From an uncultured Ruminococcus sp. (GTDB taxonomy: Bacteria > Bacillota > Clostridia > Oscillospirales > Ruminococcaceae), in contig UQYK01000029.1 of assembly GCA_900545285.1 (NCBI GenBank), positions 1 to 24,185 of the forward strand: a stretch of 24,185 nucleotides of DNA, in the 5' to 3' direction. The notes under the pieces are model-generated. The model was not told the DNA's origin and did not search any database. It saw only the letters and a list, made by a program, of their open reading frames with translations. Numbering within the stretch: the stretch's first letter is position 1; each line of letters opens with the position of its first letter. Below are positions 17,537 through 23,715 of the stretch, one piece after another. A program made the position numbers and the translations under genes.

Positions 17537-17550
17537 CTTACAAATGTAAG
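17537..17550. promoter_or_regulatory. BlaI-type operator 2, before the lipoprotein genes
   Basis: CTTACAAATGTAAG has 6-bp arms around AA and is preceded by ATT, so it shares ATTCTTACA and GTAAG with operator 1. It overlaps the ribosome binding site AAGGAG (17548-17553) of the next gene. This indicates that the downstream lipoprotein genes belong to the BlaI regulon. No clean -35/-10 pair is seen; TATATA at 17525-17530 may be the -10. Confidence 0.7.
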
Positions 17551-17562
17551 GAGTGAAAATAA

Positions 17563-18009
17563 ATGAAAAACCGTATTCGAGCCGTGCTTTGTATGATTTG
17601 CATGGTCATCGGAATGAATTTGCTGCTTGCGGGATGCTTCTATTATGCAGTGAACTGCAAGAAAACTTTACGGGATACATCTGTTTCCCCAGATGAGAGA
17701 TATGAATTGACCCTTATAGAGATCGGGGAACCGGCGTGGCCCTTCGGGTCTGCATCCGGGCGGCTAATTCTGAATGAAGGTGCTACCAAAATATCACAGA
17801 CAGATTTTGAGTTGCGCAATGATGGTTGTAGCATCAGCAGCAATGACTGGTCAGTCACTTGGAACGAGAATTATGTGGAAGTGATCTTATCAGGGGAGGA
17901 ACAGTTTGACGAGCAAATCTTATTGTATTTTGATGGCTCAACGCCAGACTTTGGACAACGAAACCGAGCCGACTGTATCTCAGGCGGAAATCGATGCTCT
18001 GGATATTAG
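17563..18009 (+). CDS. Lipoprotein, N-terminal part; probably frameshifted into the next reading frame
   Basis: The reading frame gives 148 residues. A lipoprotein signal is clear: a basic start, a hydrophobic core and lipobox LLAGC with Cys at residue 26. The mature part includes SVSPDERYELTLIEIGEPAWPFG and VTWNENYVEVILSGEEQFDE, a pattern I know from clostridial lipoproteins of unknown function. After LLYFDG (near 17938) the sequence loses that character (TPDFGQRNRADCISGGNRCSGY) while the next frame continues sensibly. I infer a frameshift at about 17930-17960 that splits one ~345-residue lipoprotein into this and the following frame. It has AAGGAG nine bases before the ATG and is under operator 2. 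Function is unknown. Confidence 0.65.
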   Translation: MKNRIRAVLCMICMVIGMNLLLAGCFYYAVNCKKTLRDTSVSPDERYELTLIEIGEPAWPFGSASGRLILNEGATKISQTDFELRNDGCSISSNDWSVTWNENYVEVILSGEEQFDEQILLYFDGSTPDFGQRNRADCISGGNRCSGY

Positions 18010-18610
18010 GGTTCTGGAGAACCGGGAAAATGAGATGGTTTTCACCATCTCTATCAATGACTATATCAGAAGCTATAACAGCTACTATAATAGCAGCTAT
18101 TGCCGCAGCTACTTAACATCGGCATCTCAGTGGCAGTGTTACACCTACGATTCTGCAATTCATTCAGATCACGAAACAAAGAAATACTACTTTACAGAGG
18201 ACGAGCGTGTATATTCACTGCCTACGATTACGGTATATGTGCCGACAAATGGGGACTACATACAAGAAATCACTGTCAATTTTGACGAGCACAGCTATTC
18301 AGAATCAGGGTTTGCGCATTATAAGGAAATGTGTTATTACACAATGAAAGTATTCTTTCCCAATTTGCCCGATGAGAGCATTCTTGACCTGTGCTCAGAG
18401 ATTATTGCGATGGGTAATCAGAATGTGTTTTCCAGTGACGAATGGTACGACAAGGATGCTGTCCCCTTTGTGCTATTCCATAAGGATGGAATAGGCGTGT
18501 ATCCCTACTTTGCTATCGGTGATTGGGAACATTTTTGTATCATCCCTGTTACAGAAGAAATCATTGCTGAGTTTGAAAAAAAAGGAGCCCAAATTCATGA
18601 AATATCTTAA
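17906..18610 (+). CDS. Hypothetical protein; probably C-terminal part of the preceding lipoprotein
   Basis: This frame gives 234 residues and overlaps the preceding one by 104 bases. TTG 17906 has GGGGAGGA upstream, but those bases also encode SGEE of the previous frame, so the site may be coincidental; ATG 17933 is another option. From about residue 20 the product looks like a normal secreted-domain sequence: ISINDYIRSYNSYY, a Tyr-rich stretch, VYVPTNGDYIQEITVNFDEH, then FFPNLPDESI and GIGVYPYFAIGDWEHFCIIP. There is no signal peptide of its own, which supports the view that it belongs to the lipoprotein starting at 17563. Whether expression occurs by reinitiation, frameshifting or not at all cannot be told. 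It overlaps the next gene by 14 bases. Confidence 0.55.
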   Translation: MTSKSYCILMAQRQTLDNETEPTVSQAEIDALDIRVLENRENEMVFTISINDYIRSYNSYYNSSYCRSYLTSASQWQCYTYDSAIHSDHETKKYYFTEDERVYSLPTITVYVPTNGDYIQEITVNFDEHSYSESGFAHYKEMCYYTMKVFFPNLPDESILDLCSEIIAMGNQNVFSSDEWYDKDAVPFVLFHKDGIGVYPYFAIGDWEHFCIIPVTEEIIAEFEKKGAQIHEIS

Positions 18611-19856
18611 AATTACTGTTGTTCTTTTTGCACTGATTATCGGACTATATGCTTGCGGGAGCAGAACTGAAAACCCGAAGCCAAGTTTTCAGTCAAAAGA
18701 CACGATTGCCACCACAGAAGCGGATACTGCTCCGGCAACCACAAATGAAAGCCATAATAACGTTCCGATTGATGACCCTATATTTGACCGTCTTGAAGTC
18801 CGGTGTAAAGAAATCGAATCTTTGTACCATGCACTATATGAGTCTGCCGAGAAAACAGTGCCAGACAGTCCATGGGACGATTCCTGCTTGTCCCAAAGCA
18901 GTATCGATTCCATAGAGGACCTGCTTTATGATGCAGGATATGATGTAATGGATACAAACGAACCTTACCCGGAATATTTGACCACATCCGAAAGGTTTTA
19001 TGTATTTTGGGATGCTGTACAGCAGAACAGAGATACCGAACAAGAGGTTATCACCATTTTGAAATCTGGGGGCTTATCATATAGACTATTCACATATGAC
19101 AAATCCGGCGCTTTTGTTTACAGTATGACGTATTACCCGGATGAGATAAAAGAGCCATATTATGAATGTCATGAAATCAAGGATTGGACACTAACAGAGA
19201 AAGGTAATTTCTATTACAGGATCTATCCTGCAAATGATAAACACTATCCAGATTTTTGTCTGATTCGACTTGTTGCTCCGAATACGGAACTATTTGATCT
19301 TGCTTTTCGCTATATCTATCCTGTTGGCTACATTGCCACCAATATTTTCCTCATTGATTGGCAGGAAGGAAATTGGGGAAATCTAAGCTTTAACGATCAG
19401 TTTGAATATCTATACTTTGCGCATCATGGAAAGCAGTTCCTTGCCGATCATTATACCATTCTCGAAGACAAAAGCAGCTATGCCATCCCTGCCGAAGAAT
19501 TTGAAAGAATTGTTTTACCATACTATAACATTGACATAGAAACCTTCCAAGCGCTGGCACGGTATGATGCTGAAGGTAACTACTATCCTTGGAGACCATT
19601 GAATACAAACGATTTTGTTTTAATATGGTACTACAATGTCGACCCGGAAGTTACAGCTTATGCCGTTAATCCTGACGGAACGATGACACTGACCGTTGAA
19701 ATGCTCTCCACAGACCTAAAAATGGATTGCCTGTTTGCGCATGAAGTAACCATCCGACCGTTAGAAAATGGCAATTTTCAATATGTGGGGAACCGTGTAA
19801 CTTATCAGACGGAATATGGCTTGCCCTATACCATTCCCCGGCTGATGTGGAATTGA
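18597..19856 (+). CDS. Lipoprotein of unknown function, DUF6070-like
   Basis: The protein has 419 residues from ATG 18597, nine bases after AAGGAG (18582-18587). An earlier in-frame start lacks a site and would place residues before the signal peptide. The signal MKYLKITVVLFALIIGLYACG ends in a lipobox with the cysteine at residue 20. A Ser/Thr/Ala-rich linker follows to ~60, as usual for surface lipoproteins. The body is acidic and aromatic-rich (FDRLEVRCKEIESLYHALYE, EDLLYDAGYDVMDTNEPYP, YVGNRVTYQTEYGLPYTIP). I associate it with DUF6070, a family seen in gut clostridia, but only moderately. It overlaps the previous frame by 14 bases, so it is translationally linked and should respond to BlaI/BlaR1. 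It lacks beta-lactamase motifs. Confidence 0.72.
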   Translation: MKYLKITVVLFALIIGLYACGSRTENPKPSFQSKDTIATTEADTAPATTNESHNNVPIDDPIFDRLEVRCKEIESLYHALYESAEKTVPDSPWDDSCLSQSSIDSIEDLLYDAGYDVMDTNEPYPEYLTTSERFYVFWDAVQQNRDTEQEVITILKSGGLSYRLFTYDKSGAFVYSMTYYPDEIKEPYYECHEIKDWTLTEKGNFYYRIYPANDKHYPDFCLIRLVAPNTELFDLAFRYIYPVGYIATNIFLIDWQEGNWGNLSFNDQFEYLYFAHHGKQFLADHYTILEDKSSYAIPAEEFERIVLPYYNIDIETFQALARYDAEGNYYPWRPLNTNDFVLIWYYNVDPEVTAYAVNPDGTMTLTVEMLSTDLKMDCLFAHEVTIRPLENGNFQYVGNRVTYQTEYGLPYTIPRLMWN

Positions 19857-19890
19857 CCATCACAACTAATTACATATGAAGGAACAATAA

Positions 19891-20064
19891 ATGAATAGAG
19901 ATCAAGGAAATGCGAGATGGATTCTATGCCCCATCTGTGGCAACAAAACCCGAACAAAAGTTTTCGAAGATACTATAGTTCACAACTTCCCACTGTACTG
20001 CCCCAAATGCAAAACAGAAGTCCGGGTCGATATTTCACAACTGAAAATGACAGTAATCAAATGA
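19891..20064 (+). CDS. Cysteine-rich KTR-family small zinc-ribbon protein
   Basis: The product has 57 residues. WILCPICGNKTRTK near the N-terminus and LYCPKCKTEV form two CxxC knuckles, so a zinc ribbon is expected. The KTR triplet right after the first knuckle identifies the Cys_rich_KTR family, which is common in clostridial conjugative elements and has no known function. ATG 19891 follows AAGGA at 19879-19883. It lies 34 bases after the lipoprotein gene but belongs to the element backbone rather than the bla cargo, since its trailing terminator has a relative at 14362. It may bind nucleic acid or a partner protein. Confidence 0.88.
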   Translation: MNRDQGNARWILCPICGNKTRTKVFEDTIVHNFPLYCPKCKTEVRVDISQLKMTVIK

Positions 20065-20130
20065 GCCAGACGTAGAACGCAGAGCCTGCTTTCCTGTGAA
20101 ATCACATCACAGGGTAAGCAGGCTCTTTTC
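20063..20130 (+). terminator. Terminator after the KTR gene (repeat B')
   Basis: AGAGCCTGCTT (20081-20091) pairs with AAGCAGGCTCT (20116-20126), and CCTGTGA (20093-20099) with TCACAGG (20107-20113), giving an 18-bp stem with a small bulge followed by TTTTC. The region 20063-20091 matches 14362-14390 at 26 of 29 bases. Confidence 0.88.
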
Positions 20131-20182
20131 ATTCAGACTATAATTGGTTTCCATTTTGGTAAAGACAAATCGGAGAGTGAAA

Positions 20183-20539
20183 CTATCTATCCGATTTTTC
20201 ACCCAAAGAAATGGCACCATCAATAGCACTGTCAATTATCGTTAAGTATTCCTCTGGGCACAGCTTCAGCTTATGGCTGACACGCCGCCGCAATTCACTT
20301 TCGCTACGGAAAATTGCCGAATTAAAGTACCGATCCGAAGGAAGGCCGCAGATACTGATGAGCTGAATCACAACAGGAACACTGGGAATCGTCCCTTTGT
20401 TTTCAATATTTGCGAGATAGCGGGAATCAATATTGACCATCTCCGCCAGGGTTCTTCTCGCCCAACGCTTTGCTTTTCTCGCTGCTTTTACATCTGCCCC
20501 AAAGGTTTCAAATCCAGGACAATCTTCTATTTTCGCCAT
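20183..20539 (-). CDS. XRE-family helix-turn-helix regulator
   Basis: The protein has 118 residues. FGADVKAARKAKRWARRTLAEMV followed by IDSRYLANIENKGTIPSVPVVIQL is a clear XRE (Cro/C1-type) HTH covering residues 13-67. The rest is a helical C-terminal part. The start at 20539 is preceded by GGTGAT on the minus strand, a usable ribosome binding site. It points away from the leader and sigma-like gene, so it is well placed to repress that divergent region and thereby ICE excision or transfer. This is inferred from position, since no operator was found. Relatives occur at the same place in many clostridial ICEs. Confidence 0.88.
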   Translation of the reverse strand: MAKIEDCPGFETFGADVKAARKAKRWARRTLAEMVNIDSRYLANIENKGTIPSVPVVIQLISICGLPSDRYFNSAIFRSESELRRRVSHKLKLCPEEYLTIIDSAIDGAISLGEKSDR

Positions 20540-20771
20540 ATTGCATCACCCACTTACATTGTATATTTCATATTTTGCTAGTGGAATGTTGCTATATGCA
20601 CTACAACTACATTTTATAGTTCCTATTCTGCCCAGCGGCAGAAAAGAAAAAAAGCCGCTGCTGGGCAGTCACTTTTCATGTCTAAAAATCCCCCTCGGCG
20701 GCTTTGATTTTCAGAGCCGCCATTTTCTTTTGCGATTCATCAGGTTTGGCGGCTCATAGGAGGAAGCCGTT

Positions 20772-20879
20772 TTGATAATACCTCGCTGCCGTAGTCCGAT
20801 AGGAGCATCCCTGTCAAAAAAAGCCTGTCCCCTGAACAGGACAACTGCGGCAGTGAGTATGTACTATACTGTGTCGTAA
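20772..20879 (+). CDS. 35-residue leader peptide candidate
   Basis: A strong site, AGGAGG at 20758-20763, lies eight bases before TTG 20772. The frame runs MIIPRCRSPIGASL, then SKKACPLNRTTAAVS, then MYYTVS to TAA at 20877-20879. It contains no recognisable domain. A terminator-like hairpin begins about 22 bases after the stop, and the sigma-like gene starts ~130 bases downstream. A short peptide with a strong site just before a terminator is typical of translation-coupled attenuation. The peptide seems familiar from other clostridial ICEs, but I could not compare it. Confidence 0.5.
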   Translation: MIIPRCRSPIGASLSKKACPLNRTTAAVSMYYTVS

Positions 20880-20900
20880 TTAAGCAGAATACACCCTATT

Positions 20901-20935
20901 GCGCCCAACTGGTATTTTATCGGCTGGGCGTTTTT
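20901..20935 (+). terminator. Terminator-like hairpin in the leader
   Basis: CGCCCAACTG (20902-20911) pairs with CGGCTGGGCG (20921-20930), one mismatch and one G-T pair, and is followed directly by TTTTT. It sits between the leader peptide and the sigma-like gene and so could act as the attenuator. Confidence 0.75.
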
Positions 20936-20968
20936 CTACGCCTTCCTCGCTGCCGCTCTCCGCCGCCC

Positions 20969-21002
20969 CCGTTCAGATTCCCAACAAAAATCTGAACGGA
21001 GG
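20969..21002 (+). promoter_or_regulatory. Hairpin overlapping the ribosome binding site of the sigma-like gene
   Basis: CCGTTCAGATT (20969-20979) and AATCTGAACGG (20989-20999) form a perfect 11-bp stem with a nine-base loop. The last two G of the stem are the first two of the ribosome binding site GGAGG (20998-21002), so folding could limit translation. Confidence 0.65.
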
Positions 21003-21011
21003 AATATAAAA

Positions 21012-21509
21012 ATGTTTGATAGCAAGAGCGACTACGCTTTGAACAAGAAAGATCAAGACAGCATCGTGTATAGCGGTAGTGATGGCCATGTAACCCGTAT
21101 CACCAGAGCAGACTTTTCTTCTGAGGAAGAGTTCCTGTTCTGGAAGTCTTGGTCAGACGCCGATTACAAAGAAACCGACTATGCCGATTCCTACTTTCAC
21201 CGGCACACAGTGGGACTTGACACCATCGGGGACAACGCTGGTAACATCCCTTCTCCCGAGAAAACGCTGCTATACAAAACAGAGCGTGAAGAACAGGTTC
21301 AGGAAGCCATGGAGTTGGTTCAGAGGATTTCAGAATCCCTCACAGAGGTACAGTTCCGAAGATTATGGCTCCATCATGTTCAGCTTGAGAATGTACGCTC
21401 CATCGCAAAAGCCGAAGGTGTTGCCCATCCAAGCATCGTGGCAAGCATTACATCTGCTCAAAGAAAAATTATGAGAATCGTGCAGAAACACGCTACCAAA
21501 ACGGAATAG
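21012..21509 (+). CDS. Sigma-70 region 4-like HTH protein of the ICE
   Basis: The protein has 165 residues, with ATG 21012 nine bases after GGAGG. The N-terminal half is acidic and charged (DFSSEEEFLFWKSWSDADYKETDY). The C-terminal part is a sigma region 4-type helix-turn-helix: SLTEVQFRRLWLHHVQLENV, then RSIAKAEGVAHPSIVASITSA and basic RKIMRIV. Proteins like this are found between the leader and the xis-int pair in clostridial ICEs and are thought to activate element genes. Region 2 is absent, so it is probably a regulator rather than a full sigma factor. Expression is likely controlled by the structured leader upstream. An alternative would be a phage-type late activator. Confidence 0.8.
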   Translation: MFDSKSDYALNKKDQDSIVYSGSDGHVTRITRADFSSEEEFLFWKSWSDADYKETDYADSYFHRHTVGLDTIGDNAGNIPSPEKTLLYKTEREEQVQEAMELVQRISESLTEVQFRRLWLHHVQLENVRSIAKAEGVAHPSIVASITSAQRKIMRIVQKHATKTE

Positions 21510-22033
21510 AAAATGACGATAGGTGAAGGGAGTTTTCACTGACCTTCCTGAACCTTGAAAACTGAACAGACAATGATACAAGCACAAACACCTATGCGGA
21601 TGTGTGGGAGCTGCGCCGCCATGACAGATGCCTTTCAAGAAGCCATCCGAGCGATCTACGCAGCCTCCAAGCCCAGAACGGCACTATGGGAGTATTGCAC
21701 CCCACAGGTGATAACGAAACTTGCTCACGCTCTCCCAAGGACTAGGGGGAAACCCTGCGGTATCCGCCAGCTTATCAGGCAGCGGTATTGCGGAGTTATG
21801 ACAGCCATGCCAAAGGCGGCTTGTATCATTCCTACCACCAGGGCTGCGTGGCAAAAATGGTGGGCACGACTTCAAGGTACTGCGTAAACACAGAGCCGGA
21901 ATCACTATGTTAATAAGTGAACAAATCAGCGGCTTCGCTGTTTCAAAGTCAGATACCATGCGCTGGAGGAGTTTTCTTCCAGCGCATTCATGTGACTTTG
22001 ATGGTTCGCAACCATAATACAGGAGGTAATACT
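21510..22033 (+). ncRNA. Candidate structured RNA or non-coding conserved region before xis
   Basis: This 524-base stretch is open in one frame (21555-21887, 110 codons), but that frame has no good start site, an odd composition (many Cys, Trp, Arg) and no domain. It contains several possible stems, including CCACCA/TGGTGG at 21835-21840 and 21858-21863, and GCGGTAT repeated near 21757 and 21782. It ends in a nested inverted repeat just before xis. I recall similar sequence at this position in related elements, which would fit a conserved RNA or regulatory segment. The evidence is modest. Confidence 0.3.
21945..21999. repeat. Nested inverted repeat upstream of xis
   Basis: An inner perfect 10-bp stem, ATGCGCTGGA (21958-21967) with TCCAGCGCAT (21978-21987), is enclosed by AAAGTCA (21945-21951) and TGACTTT (21993-21999). 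No T-tract follows, so a simple terminator is unlikely. It may be an RNA structure or a protein-binding site controlling xis, which starts 35 bases later. Confidence 0.65.
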
Positions 22034-22234
22034 ATGTGTAAAATCCGAAGTATCAAACAAGCGGCTGACTACTTCAAGCAGCTTGATCCCGAAACCCAAA
22101 TCACCGAATATACCCTTCGCAAACTGATTGCAGATGGCACTATTCCATCCATCAAGACCGGAAACAAGCACCTTGTAAATCTTGATCAGGTTCTGTCCCT
22201 GTTTGAGCCTGCTTGCGTTTCCACCGCAGAGTAG
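22034..22234 (+). CDS. xis: Excisionase-like small HTH protein
   Basis: The protein has 66 residues with a strong site AGGAGG (22021-22026) seven bases before ATG 22034. IKQAADYFKQLDPETQITEYTLRKLIADGTIPSIKTGNKHLVNLDQVL is a MerR/excisionase-type winged helix of the kind that binds DNA beside attachment sites. It lies 131 bases upstream of the integrase on the same strand, the usual xis-int arrangement. Its role would be to direct the integrase toward excision. The function is inferred from fold and place; the family also includes regulators of integrase transcription. Confidence 0.85.
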   Translation: MCKIRSIKQAADYFKQLDPETQITEYTLRKLIADGTIPSIKTGNKHLVNLDQVLSLFEPACVSTAE

Positions 22235-22290
22235 CTAAATTCTCCATTTTTTGGGATAATTGAATCTTTTGCAGCAAAAAAGTTCGGTTC

Positions 22291-22336
22291 TTGACAAAGT
22301 GGTGCAATTTCATTTTTCTCGGTATAGTAATTGCAC
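22291..22336 (+). promoter_or_regulatory. Possible int promoter with flanking palindrome
   Basis: TTGACA at 22291-22296 and TATAGT at 22323-22328 look like promoter hexamers, but the 26-base gap is too long for one simple promoter. GTGCAATT (22302-22309) and AATTGCAC (22329-22336) form a perfect 8-bp inverted repeat around this region. A DNA-bending activator or repressor could act here. It precedes the int ribosome binding site by 15 bases. Confidence 0.4.
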
Positions 22337-22365
22337 AAGCTAAAAGAAACGGAGGAGCCAACACA

Positions 22366-23658
22366 ATGGCAACAATCAGAGAACGCAATGGTACATACCA
22401 AATCACCGTGTATTCCGGCTTCGACCTGAATGGACGCCGCAAGAGAGAAACCACCACCTTCACACCCCCAAAAGAACTCTCCCCGAAGAAAAAGGAAAAG
22501 GTTGTCCAGGCATTTGCCATCGAGTTTGAGAACCGCGTAAAAAACGGTTTGGTTCTTGCGGGAGAAAAAACTACCCTTCGTGAGTTTGTTGACAGATGGA
22601 GAAAGGAATACGCCTCTCAGAATCTGGAGCCGGGTACACTGGAAAAGTACAACGCCGAAATCGACGATAAGATTCTTCCTATGCTTGGGCATATGATCTT
22701 GACGGAAATCAAGCCCCACAATGTAAACGGCTTCTATGTTTCCATGACAAAAAGCGGTGTCCGGCGGGATGGAAAGCCGGGAGGCTACAGCAAGGGAACC
22801 ATCACAAAAACTGCGAATGTCCTCTCCTCCATTCTCAAAACTGCTGTGGACTGGGAAGTCATAAACCGGAATCCCTGCGATAAGGTTCGGACGCATGGCG
22901 AGGATGTCGCTGATAAAATCAAATTCTTCACGCCGGCACAAGTCAGCTGCTTCCTGGAATACATCGAGAAACCCTACGAAATCCATACACGAGGGCACAG
23001 CCGGGTGGATGATACCGGCATCCAGTATCAGGTTGGTGATTACACGCTGACCAGAACCATGCCAGAACAGCTCAGAGTTCTTTTTAATCTGGCGGTCTTC
23101 TCCGGGCTGCGGAAAGGAGAAATGCTGGCGCTGCAATGGTCTGATATTGACTTTGAGAACAGCACCGTCAGCGTCACCAAAGCCGCAGCAGTAGTGGACG
23201 GCAAGCAGGTCTGCAAAGCACCGAAAACGAAAAACTCCCGCCGAGAGGTCAGCATCCCCAGATTCCTGACAGACCGGCTCCACAGCATGATGGTCGAGCA
23301 GACCAAAACAAAGGAATCGCTGGGTGCCTACTGGAAGGGCAACAACTGGCTCTTTACCCAGTCTGATGGCTCCATGATGAGCTACTCCACACCCTACGCC
23401 ACCTTCCAGGATGCCATAGATCGCTACAATGCAAACAAGGAGCCATCCGATCAGCTTCCGCACATTCCGTTCCACGGACTGCGTCATACCTCAGCTACCC
23501 TGCTGATCGCTGCGCATCAGGATGTCCGTACCGTGTCCAACCGTTTAGGTCATGCACAGGCTTCCACGACCATGAACATCTACGCCCACGCCCTCAAAGA
23601 GAATGATCGCACAGCATCCAACGCCCTTGAAAATATGCTCTGCAAAACCGGAGCATAA
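22366..23658 (+). CDS. int: Tyrosine recombinase (ICE integrase)
   Basis: The protein has 430 residues from ATG 22366, eight bases after GGAGGAG (22351-22357). Upstream in-frame codons overlap the control region and are rejected. The N-terminal ~65 residues (ATIRERNGTYQITVYSGFDL) are an arm-binding domain. Residues ~70-180 form the SAM-like core-binding domain. The catalytic domain contains Arg249 (FSGLRKGEM), Lys287 or Lys289 (KTKNSRREV), His370 and Arg373 (HGLRHT), His396 (RLGHAQ) and nucleophile Tyr406 (MNIYAHAL). The full active-site set is present. It would integrate and excise the element, and it sits ~440 bases from a tRNA-Thr 3' end that is probably its target. A strong hairpin terminator follows directly. 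Confidence 0.96.
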   Translation: MATIRERNGTYQITVYSGFDLNGRRKRETTTFTPPKELSPKKKEKVVQAFAIEFENRVKNGLVLAGEKTTLREFVDRWRKEYASQNLEPGTLEKYNAEIDDKILPMLGHMILTEIKPHNVNGFYVSMTKSGVRRDGKPGGYSKGTITKTANVLSSILKTAVDWEVINRNPCDKVRTHGEDVADKIKFFTPAQVSCFLEYIEKPYEIHTRGHSRVDDTGIQYQVGDYTLTRTMPEQLRVLFNLAVFSGLRKGEMLALQWSDIDFENSTVSVTKAAAVVDGKQVCKAPKTKNSRREVSIPRFLTDRLHSMMVEQTKTKESLGAYWKGNNWLFTQSDGSMMSYSTPYATFQDAIDRYNANKEPSDQLPHIPFHGLRHTSATLLIAAHQDVRTVSNRLGHAQASTTMNIYAHALKENDRTASNALENMLCKTGA

Positions 23659-23668
23659 TGACTCAGGT

Positions 23669-23715
23669 ATAAAACAAAGCAGGTCGGATTTCATGTCCTA
23701 CCTGCTTTGTTTTAT
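23669..23715. terminator. Bidirectional terminator after int
   Basis: ATAAAACAAAGCAGGT (23669-23684) pairs perfectly with ACCTGCTTTGTTTTAT (23700-23715), and GGA/TCC extends the stem inward after one mismatch. T-rich right and A-rich left flanks allow it to work in both directions. Confidence 0.9.

Larger units (their letters stand above)
20540..21011 (+). promoter_or_regulatory. Long structured leader before the sigma-like gene
   Basis: This 470-base region holds several hairpins: CTGCCCAGCGGC (20628-20639) with GCCGCTGCTGGGCAG (20654-20668); GGCGGCT (20697-20703) with AGCCGCC (20715-20721), followed by ATTTTCTTTT; a short leader-peptide frame; a terminator at 20901-20935; and a hairpin next to the final ribosome binding site. 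AGCCGCC can also pair with GGCGGCT at 20748-20754, which would open the first stem and bring the leader's ribosome binding site near the base of a new stem. This is an architecture expected for attenuation. Confidence 0.55.

Noticed and set aside
20273..20581. Plus-strand frame opposite the XRE regulator
   Set aside because: The minus strand shows a clear helix-turn-helix; this frame is a shadow.
21555..21887. Possible 110-residue protein before xis
   Set aside because: There is no ribosome binding site, many Trp/Cys/Arg, and no domain. The stretch is more likely non-coding, so it is reported as a candidate RNA or regulatory region.
22186..23487. Long minus-strand frame opposite xis and int
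   Set aside because: The plus strand has a full integrase active site; this frame has no ribosome binding site and no recognisable domain.
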